DNA of 5,706 nucleotides from Deltaproteobacteria bacterium. Its GTDB lineage: Bacteria > Desulfobacterota > GWC2-55-46 > DRQE01. Position 1 is the stretch's first letter, and every line of letters starts with the position of its first letter. Below the pieces are notes generated by a model, which was not told the origin of the DNA, ran no database searches, and saw only the letters and a program-made list of their open reading frames with translations. Positions 1 through 5,706 of the stretch are shown here, one piece after another. Position numbers and translations under genes: made by a program. The stretch covers positions 1 to 5,706 of the forward strand of contig DAOVXI010000116.1 of assembly GCA_030636245.1 (NCBI GenBank), written 5' to 3'.

Positions 1-1
1 C

Positions 2-3000
2 GGCAAGGCAACCCTTGAGCTGAACAGCGAGATACTCGGCGATGTTGTGGAGTATGAGATGCCCATCAACACGGGTACCATACCGCTTAGGAACATAAAC
101 CTTACGGTCGTACTGCCTCTGGGCGCTACCTATATTCCGGGTACCTTATTGATGGATGATGTTGCCATAGAGGAGCCGATAATAACGGACAACATGCTCG
201 CGATCAGGCTTGATATCATGGGTGAGGAGTTCATGACGGTCATAACCCTGAAGACCGCTCTCAAGGAGATGCGTAAAGAGCAGTTGCTTGAGGCAAGAGC
301 GATGCTCGCATTTGATACCCCGTCACAGAGGCACCAGATGACGCCTGTTGCCGTGAATGTGATAGATATATTTGATTATGACATCAAGAAGGAGAAACTC
401 CCTGAGTTCACCCTGAGGCCTCACTTCCCTGTGCTCGGGACAGAGCTGAGCGAGAGCGACAAAGAAGAGCTGGATAAAATAGTTGCCGAGGTAGAGGGTA
501 CCGATGTCGTAAGTATCTTTGTCGTGGGTCACACAAGCTCTGTTCTGATAAGCGAGAAGAACAGGCATCTCTTCGCGGATAACTACGCGCTTTCACTGGC
601 AAGGGCAGAGTCCGTAGCGGATTACTTTAAAGATAAGCTCACGCTTGATGATTCCAATATAATCAGTGAGGGCAAGGGTTTTGACGAGCCTGTGGCCACC
701 AATGACACCAAAGAAGGCAAGGCGCTCAACAGACGTGTCGAGGTAAGGCTTTTAACAGAGAAGGCATATCGTAAGTACATGGCCACCGACACAAGGGTCA
801 ACAGTGAAGAGGTTAGTGTTGCGACCTATAGTAAACGAGGAGCGCTCCTGTGGGAGGATGAGAGAGACAATGAGGCACGAGACCACAGCAAGTTCACCGT
901 AGAGTCGATGAGGCGCAACCTGAGCCCTGATGACAAGCCGGGCTTTGAGTGGTTCTTCCCTGATGAGAACGTCTATCCGCCTATAGCAAGGTACAGCCCT
1001 AGCGTTAAGCATGAAGCCGGGATGAAGGTCGTTCTTTACCTGGACGGTGAGGAGGTCAACCCCGTATACTTCGAGGGCATTGATAAGAACAGCGGTAACA
1101 CGGTCTTGCTGAGTAACTGGAGAGGTGTTGTGCTGAGTGAAGGAGACAACCTCTTTGCCGCGGTCGGAGTGGATAAAGACGGCAATGAGGTGGAGCGCAT
1201 AGAGAGGGTTGTTCATTACTCTACCGCGCCTGTAGTTGCAAAGCTTATGGAGGAGAGGTCAAGGCTTACCGCTGACGGTAAGACCGTGCCCATCATAGCC
1301 ATAAGGCTTACCGATAAGGACGGTCATCCCGCGAGAAAGGGAATAGTCGGTGAGTTCAGCGTGGAGGAGCCGTATAGAGCTCATAGAAGGATCGAGGAGC
1401 TGGACTTGGCTCCGATGCTTGGCAGGGATAAGGTGATGAGCCAGTACCTTGTCGAGGATGACGGCACTATTTATTTAGAGCTTGAGCCGACAAGTGAGTC
1501 GGGCGAGGCGGTGGTAAGGATAAACCTTGCAAGCGGCGTTCATGAGATAAGGCCATACATAATAGCACAGGCAAGGGAGTTGATACTTGTCGGTATAGCT
1601 GAGGGCACTCTTGCCTATGACACGATCGATGGCAATATGGTCGCGGCAAAGGCAAGCGGCGCGGAAGAGGATATTCACGAGGAAGGCAGGTTGGCCTTCT
1701 ATGCAAAGGGAAGCATAAAGGGAGAGTACCTCCTGACAGTGGCCTTTGATTCAGAGAGTGGCACGGAGGAGGACAGGCAAAAACTCCACGGCATAATAGA
1801 CCCCGGCACTTACTATACCGTATACGGGGACGCAACAGAGCAGCGCTATGAGGGCACCTCAAGTGAGAAGCTATACCTGAAGATAGAAAAGGGCAAGTTC
1901 TACGCTCTCTTCGGAGACTACAGAACGGGGCTTACCGTAACAAAACTTTCCCGCTACAATAGAAGCCTTACCGGCTTCAAGACAGAAGCGCATGGGGAGA
2001 ACTATGAGATCAAGGCTTTTGCCTCTCAGACCCACCAGAGCTTTATGCGGGACGAGCTCAGAGGGGACGGCACCTCAGGGCTTTATTATCTCTCTTTGGG
2101 CGGTATCGTTGAGAACAGCGAGAAGATAATAATTGAGACCAGGGACAGGACAAGGAGCGAGGTTATCGTTTCAAGCAGGGCCCTTACCAGACACATAGAC
2201 TATGACATTAATTATGACGACTCATCCATATACTTTAAAGAGCCTATCGCAAGCCGCGACGTTTCATTCAACCCGATCTATATCGTGGTTGATTATGAAA
2301 GCTATGACCCTGTTGGTGATGCCTGGAACTACGGCGGAAGGATCGGCTATAACTTTAAGGAGCATAAGGTCAAGGCCGGTGCCACGGTGGTGCATGAGGG
2401 CACGGTCGGCGGCAGCGGGGATCTATTGGGCATTGATGTAGCCTATGAGCTTACGAAGTACTCTACGCTTAGCGCGGAGATGGCAAGGACAGAGAAGGAG
2501 TTCTATAACGTAAGAAGCAGCGGAGACGCTTATCTTGTCGAGCTCTCCAGAGACGGTAAGAAGCTTGACCTGAGGGCATACTTTAGAGAGCAGGAAGGCA
2601 CTTTCGGTTTAGGCCAGCAAAACGGTACGGAGAGTGATACCAGAAAATACGGCATCGAGGGCGTGTACCAGTCAAGCGACAGGCTTGCGTACAGTTGGCT
2701 TGCCTTCAGGGATATCAACCTCTCGACCGACTCTGAGCGGACAGTGGCGGAGGCAAAGGCAAGTTACAGGAACACCGGCTACTCCGGTTTCGTGGGACTT
2801 AGGAGAGCGGTGGATCTCTTCAAAGGTTTTGATGATAAGGTTTCGACCCAGCTTATGCTCGGAGGCACGCTTGATGTGCTAAAGGGTAAGGTTAAGCTGA
2901 AGCTCCAACATGATCAATCGATATTCGGAGCAAATGAGAATGCAGATTATCCAACCCGCACAACATTTGGGGTGGATTATATAATTAATAACTACGTCAC

Positions 3001-4033
3001 TCTCTTCGGTGTGCAGGAGTTTACCTATGGAAAAGATAAAGAATCAAACTCCACAAGGGCAGGCTTCAGGTCTACTCCATGGAGAGGCAGTGATGTTACA
3101 AGCAGTGTCGGCAGACAGTTTAACGAGAACGGTGAGAGGGTCTTTACGAACACCGGCCTGAGGCAGGCCTATAACATCAGTGAGAAATTCAGCCTGAATG
3201 GGTCATTTGAAAAAAGCGATACGATCAAGGACTTGAATGCGCCAAAGCACAACCTGAATGTCCCATCAAGCTCGGCCGATCCCGATGACTTCACGGCCAT
3301 TAGCCTTGGCGCGTCATATAAGGCAATTGACTGGGGCCTAAGCGCAAGGGTCGATTACAGGGTAAGCCCGCTTCAAATAAAGAGAACTATCTTTGCAGGC
3401 GTGTATGGAGAGGTTAGAGAGGGGCTTGGGGTAACCTTCTCTTATTTGGAGGGCAGGGTAGAAAATGAAGTTCAGCCGGATAGCCACAATATTAATGTCA
3501 GGGTAGGTACCGTGTACAGGCCGTTATTTGGCAAGTGGACACTCCTGGATAAGTTTGATTATGTTCTTCATGAAGACCCTAACTCAGCCATGGAGTTCGC
3601 GGAGAAGAAGCTCGTGAACAATCTGAATGTTAATTATAAACTTAACAGAGAGACCCAGATCGCATTCCAGTACGGTTCGCGGTACGTGGTTGACCACATA
3701 GACGGCATTGAATTTGAGGGCTATACCGATCTCATGGGGGTTGAGGCGCGCCGTGACCTTACAAATAACTTTGATATAGGTTTATACGCGAGTCTGCTCC
3801 GCACATTCGAGACCGGTGTTACGGACCACCGTGTGGGCGCATCATTTGGTTATAGCTTTGCAACCAATATGTGGTTAAGCCTCGGATATAACATAGCAGG
3901 CTTTGAGGATGAGGACTTCTCGAACGGAGACTATACAAGTAAGGGGCCCTTTATAAGGTTCCGCCTGAAGTTTGACCAAAACTCACTTAACAGTACCATG
4001 AAGTGGCTAGGCGGCTTCAACTCTGATAAATAG
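2..4033 (+). CDS. Large outer-membrane protein: DUF11-like + OmpA-like + Ig-like + C-terminal beta-barrel (5' partial)
   Basis: The frame is open from the left edge to TAG at 4031-4033, giving 1343 visible residues (numbered from the first full codon at base 2). The true start lies upstream, and the GTG at 47 falls inside a domain. Residues 1 to about 122 resemble a DUF11 repeat (GDVVEYEMPINTGTIPLRNI, then LPLGATYIPG). Residues 136-250 are an OmpA/MotB-type domain with GHT at 176-178, LSLARA at 197-202 and NRRVEV at 243-248. Residues about 314-525 look like Ig-like modules (LYLDGEEV; SRLTADGKTVPIIAIRLTDKDG at 420-441). From about 555 the sequence becomes alternating amphipathic strands with Tyr/Phe girdles and polar turns, as in an outer-membrane barrel. 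It includes YGDATEQRY (608-616), a GTSGLY segment (690-695) and a last strand GPFIRFRLKF (1315-1324). By family knowledge the OmpA-like part would sit in the periplasm against peptidoglycan and the barrel in the outer membrane. Ligand, transport role and name are unknown; adhesin, receptor and porin are all possible. The visible frame has no internal stop, and the gene is followed by an AsmA-family gene 87 bases downstream. Confidence 0.88.
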   Translation, partial: GKATLELNSEILGDVVEYEMPINTGTIPLRNINLTVVLPLGATYIPGTLLMDDVAIEEPIITDNMLAIRLDIMGEEFMTVITLKTALKEMRKEQLLEARAMLAFDTPSQRHQMTPVAVNVIDIFDYDIKKEKLPEFTLRPHFPVLGTELSESDKEELDKIVAEVEGTDVVSIFVVGHTSSVLISEKNRHLFADNYALSLARAESVADYFKDKLTLDDSNIISEGKGFDEPVATNDTKEGKALNRRVEVRLLTEKAYRKYMATDTRVNSEEVSVATYSKRGALLWEDERDNEARDHSKFTVESMRRNLSPDDKPGFEWFFPDENVYPPIARYSPSVKHEAGMKVVLYLDGEEVNPVYFEGIDKNSGNTVLLSNWRGVVLSEGDNLFAAVGVDKDGNEVERIERVVHYSTAPVVAKLMEERSRLTADGKTVPIIAIRLTDKDGHPARKGIVGEFSVEEPYRAHRRIEELDLAPMLGRDKVMSQYLVEDDGTIYLELEPTSESGEAVVRINLASGVHEIRPYIIAQARELILVGIAEGTLAYDTIDGNMVAAKASGAEEDIHEEGRLAFYAKGSIKGEYLLTVAFDSESGTEEDRQKLHGIIDPGTYYTVYGDATEQRYEGTSSEKLYLKIEKGKFYALFGDYRTGLTVTKLSRYNRSLTGFKTEAHGENYEIKAFASQTHQSFMRDELRGDGTSGLYYLSLGGIVENSEKIIIETRDRTRSEVIVSSRALTRHIDYDINYDDSSIYFKEPIASRDVSFNPIYIVVDYESYDPVGDAWNYGGRIGYNFKEHKVKAGATVVHEGTVGGSGDLLGIDVAYELTKYSTLSAEMARTEKEFYNVRSSGDAYLVELSRDGKKLDLRAYFREQEGTFGLGQQNGTESDTRKYGIEGVYQSSDRLAYSWLAFRDINLSTDSERTVAEAKASYRNTGYSGFVGLRRAVDLFKGFDDKVSTQLMLGGTLDVLKGKVKLKLQHDQSIFGANENADYPTRTTFGVDYIINNYVTLFGVQEFTYGKDKESNSTRAGFRSTPWRGSDVTSSVGRQFNENGERVFTNTGLRQAYNISEKFSLNGSFEKSDTIKDLNAPKHNLNVPSSSADPDDFTAISLGASYKAIDWGLSARVDYRVSPLQIKRTIFAGVYGEVREGLGVTFSYLEGRVENEVQPDSHNINVRVGTVYRPLFGKWTLLDKFDYVLHEDPNSAMEFAEKKLVNNLNVNYKLNRETQIAFQYGSRYVVDHIDGIEFEGYTDLMGVEARRDLTNNFDIGLYASLLRTFETGVTDHRVGASFGYSFATNMWLSLGYNIAGFEDEDFSNGDYTSKGPFIRFRLKFDQNSLNSTMKWLGGFNSDK

Positions 4034-4063
4034 GGCTTTGCGATGCTGTCTCAAAACTTTGTC

Positions 4064-4092
4064 TTGCAACATTAACCAAGGGGTTATATCAT
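4064..4092 (+). promoter_or_regulatory. Candidate sigma70-type promoter for the AsmA-family gene
   Basis: TTGCAA at 4064-4069 (4 of 6 to TTGACA) and TATCAT at 4087-4092 (5 of 6 to TATAAT) are separated by 17 bases, the preferred spacing. Transcription would start near 4099, leaving a leader of about 22 bases before the ATG at 4121. The -10 element lies in the loop-side half of the hairpin at 4078-4106, so an mRNA starting here would not contain the full hairpin. Intergenic AT-richness raises the chance of a fortuitous match, and the two genes could instead be co-transcribed. Confidence 0.35.
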
Positions 4093-4106
4093 TTATAAAA
4101 CCCCTT
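4078..4106 (+). other. Intergenic hairpin (8-bp perfect stem plus 3 inner pairs)
   Basis: AAGGGGTT (4078-4085) is the exact reverse complement of AACCCCTT (4099-4106). After one A/A mismatch (4086/4098), three more pairs (4087-4089 with 4095-4097) close a 5-base loop. It lies 44 bases after the stop of the barrel gene and ends just before the Shine-Dalgarno sequence of the AsmA gene. No T-tract follows on either strand, so it is not a standard intrinsic terminator. It may protect or process the upstream mRNA 3' end, or modulate readthrough into the next gene. The pairing is seen directly; the role is inference. Confidence 0.6.
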
Positions 4107-4111
4107 AAGGA
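4107..4111 (+). promoter_or_regulatory. Shine-Dalgarno sequence for the AsmA-family gene
   Basis: AAGGA lies 9 bases upstream of the ATG at 4121 and directly abuts the right arm of the upstream hairpin. It supports 4121 as the start. The nearby ATG at 4116 is in another frame and reaches a stop after two codons, so it is not a competing gene start. Confidence 0.7.
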
Positions 4112-4120
4112 CTATATGCT

Positions 4121-5706
4121 ATGAAAATCATTAAATGGATAATACTCGCAAGTGTGGTGCTCTTTTTGTCCGTTGTTGCCGCTGCCTTTGTGATCGTAAA
4201 GAGCTACGATTTTAACTCGCTTAAGCCTGAGATAGAAGCGGCCGTCTACGACGCAACGGGACGTAAGCTTGAGATGAAGGGCGATATAAAGGTAAAGCTC
4301 GGCTTTACACCGAACATTATAATAAATGATGTAACTTTCTCAAACGCTTCGTGGGCAGGGGATAAGGTTATGGCCTCGATCGGTTCCTTTGAGCTTGAGG
4401 TGGGACTTTTAAGCCTTCTTAAAGGCGTTGTAGAGGTGAAACGCCTTATCTTAAGTGAGCCCGAGATACTCCTTCAGGTTAATAAAAAAGGATTATCCAA
4501 CCTTGAGTTCACGCCGCCCACAGTAGATGCGGTCACTCAGGATGATATTAAGGTTAAGGCTGCTGCTGATGTTGTTGAAAAGAAAGCCGGCGATAGTAAA
4601 AAAGAATTAAGCGTTCCCGGTATAGTAATTAATATTATAGTGATACGCAACGGCCATGTTTCTTATCGTGATCAACGCAGCGGTGCGGTGCATGAAGCTG
4701 CCCTTGATGAGCTTACGGTTAAGATGCCGTCCTCTGATGAAGCAGTGAAAGTGCGCATGCTCGGCTCTTATAATAGTATGCCCTTTGATGTAAGTGGCAG
4801 CCTCGGATCTTTGAGATCTATTTTGGATCCGGAGTTGTCGTGGTCAATGGATATACTCGTAAACACTCTTGGCGCAAAGGTCGCGCTTAAAGGTGATGTA
4901 AAGAACCCTCTTGCGATACGAGGTATAAACGCAGAACTGAGTGTTGATGTAAAGGAGCTTGATACGCTTTGGCGCTCTCTCGGAATGGAGATGGGTGTTA
5001 GCGGTCCGCTTAAATTAAAGGCTCATGTTAACGACTCTGAGGAAAATGTTTTTCTTCTAAAGGATTTGATTGTTACTCAGGGTGAGAGTGACATTAGAGG
5101 TCACGGAACGATAGATCTGTCCAAGACTAAGCCGTTTATATTTGCCGCAATTGACTCAGACTACCTTAATCTTAAACCGTGGTTGAAGGTAGATAAGGAC
5201 AAGAAGAAGGGCAAGGAGCATGATGGGTCGGATACAAAAAATGCTAAGGGAGATAAGAAAAAGTTGCTACCTTCAAGTGAATTGCCGTTTGCTTCGCTAA
5301 AATCGGTTGATGCGAGGGTTATAGTTAAGGCAGTGCGTCTTGTTCATCCTTTTCTGATACTGGATAACGTAAAGGTCATATTGAAGTTAAGAGATGGCAA
5401 ACTGGATATCAACCTTGGCAGATTCGGTGCCTACGGCGGCTCTATGCAGGGGAATCTCTCAGTGGACAGCAACCCCCAACCTCCCGAAATAGTTGTAGAT
5501 TTTCAAGCAACAGGAGTTGAGGTCTCGAGTTACTTAAAGGAGCAGGGACTGAGTGAATCTGTTAGCGGTAGGGTTGATGTTGATGTCGGTTTAAAGGGCG
5601 CGGGCACCTCGGTTGCGAAAATTTTTAGTACGATAAATGGTAATTATTTTTTTACTATGGGTGAGGGTAGGATTGATAATAGTAAACTTGGTTTTTTGGA
5701 TGAAAG
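4121..5706 (+). CDS. AsmA family protein (3' partial)
   Basis: The frame is open from ATG 4121 to the right edge, giving 528 complete codons and no stop. Residues 6-26 form one hydrophobic segment preceded by lysines, which predicts an inner-membrane anchor with the rest in the periplasm. The next stretch matches the AsmA N-terminal pattern: DFNSLKPEIEAAVYDATGRK (30-49), then GDIKVKLGFTPNIIINDVTF (54-73) and SNASW (74-78), followed by a SLLKGVVEVKRLILSEPEILL stretch. The C-terminal part, from about 390, shows AsmA-like features, including GAYGGSMQGNLSVD (436-449) and GLSESVSGRVDVDVGLKGAG (476-495). Two polar linkers interrupt the fold: about 131-166, and a Lys/Asp-rich one at 357-381. Family members are usually over 600 residues, so the C-terminus is probably missing only because of the window edge. 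AsmA-like proteins are linked to outer-membrane assembly and to lipid movement across the periplasm; the cargo here is unknown. Start choice rests on AAGGA 9 bases upstream and on the immediate membrane anchor. It may have its own promoter in the gap or be co-transcribed with the barrel gene. Confidence 0.9.
   Translation, partial: MKIIKWIILASVVLFLSVVAAAFVIVKSYDFNSLKPEIEAAVYDATGRKLEMKGDIKVKLGFTPNIIINDVTFSNASWAGDKVMASIGSFELEVGLLSLLKGVVEVKRLILSEPEILLQVNKKGLSNLEFTPPTVDAVTQDDIKVKAAADVVEKKAGDSKKELSVPGIVINIIVIRNGHVSYRDQRSGAVHEAALDELTVKMPSSDEAVKVRMLGSYNSMPFDVSGSLGSLRSILDPELSWSMDILVNTLGAKVALKGDVKNPLAIRGINAELSVDVKELDTLWRSLGMEMGVSGPLKLKAHVNDSEENVFLLKDLIVTQGESDIRGHGTIDLSKTKPFIFAAIDSDYLNLKPWLKVDKDKKKGKEHDGSDTKNAKGDKKKLLPSSELPFASLKSVDARVIVKAVRLVHPFLILDNVKVILKLRDGKLDINLGRFGAYGGSMQGNLSVDSNPQPPEIVVDFQATGVEVSSYLKEQGLSESVSGRVDVDVGLKGAGTSVAKIFSTINGNYFFTMGEGRIDNSKLGFLDE

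Noticed and set aside
47..49. GTG as translation start of the large barrel gene
   Set aside because: The frame stays open upstream to base 2, and the sequence before GTG belongs to the same DUF11-like fold (ELNSEILGDV). No signal peptide follows this GTG, so it is an internal Val codon.
752..1216. Antisense open frame of 154 codons
   Set aside because: It lies wholly inside the well-supported barrel gene, has no recognisable domain, and its open state follows from the codon bias of the sense strand.
1467..1862. Antisense open frame of 131 codons rich in Pro, Arg, Cys and Leu
   Set aside because: The composition is typical of a shadow frame opposite a real gene; no motif or domain is visible.
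4045..4057. GCTGTCTCAAAAC, similar to ends of some IS elements
   Set aside because: No matching inverted copy, transposase remnant or target-site duplication is visible in the window, so a single short resemblance is not enough.
4078..4106. Classic rho-independent terminator
   Set aside because: The stem is good but no T-rich tract follows on the + strand (next bases AAGGACTA) or on the - strand, so it is listed only as a hairpin.
5647..5653. Run of seven T as a possible frameshift or phase-variation site in the AsmA gene
   Set aside because: The run is short, the frame stays open to the window edge, and the translation after it still reads as AsmA-like (MGEGRIDNSKLGF).

Overview
This window comes from a diderm (Gram-negative) bacterium. 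It carries two large envelope-protein genes on the + strand, and each is cut by a window edge. Gene 1 (bases 2-4033) has no visible start. Gene 2 (4121-5706) has no visible stop. The coding sequence favours AGG for Arg, ATA for Ile and CTT for Leu at moderate GC. That pattern fits environmental lineages such as Nitrospirota or Desulfobacterota-like bacteria better than enterics, but this is only an impression and no taxonomic search was possible.

Gene 1 encodes a very large outer-membrane protein, with 1343 residues visible. In order it has a DUF11-like beta-sandwich repeat, an OmpA/MotB-type peptidoglycan-associated domain, one or two Ig-like modules, and a C-terminal part of about 770 residues that looks like a transmembrane beta-barrel. 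Its likely role is a cell-wall-anchored surface or outer-membrane protein. The substrate or ligand is unknown and no standard gene symbol applies.

An 87-base intergenic gap follows (4034-4120). It holds a near-perfect hairpin, a plausible sigma70-type promoter overlapping that hairpin, and a Shine-Dalgarno sequence for the second gene.

Gene 2 encodes an AsmA-family protein. It has an N-terminal membrane anchor, the canonical AsmA N-terminal region, two charged linkers and the start of the AsmA C-terminal region. AsmA-like proteins are inner-membrane-anchored periplasmic proteins linked to outer-membrane biogenesis and lipid homeostasis. An outer-membrane barrel next to an AsmA-like protein therefore gives an envelope-biogenesis theme, but a functional link is only inferred from adjacency.

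I saw no tRNA, rRNA, CRISPR array, intact insertion sequence or phage gene. Long antisense open frames inside gene 1 look like shadows of the real coding frame. I see no clearly new multi-gene system. The most unusual content is the domain order of gene 1 and the altered ligand-binding position in its OmpA-like domain.
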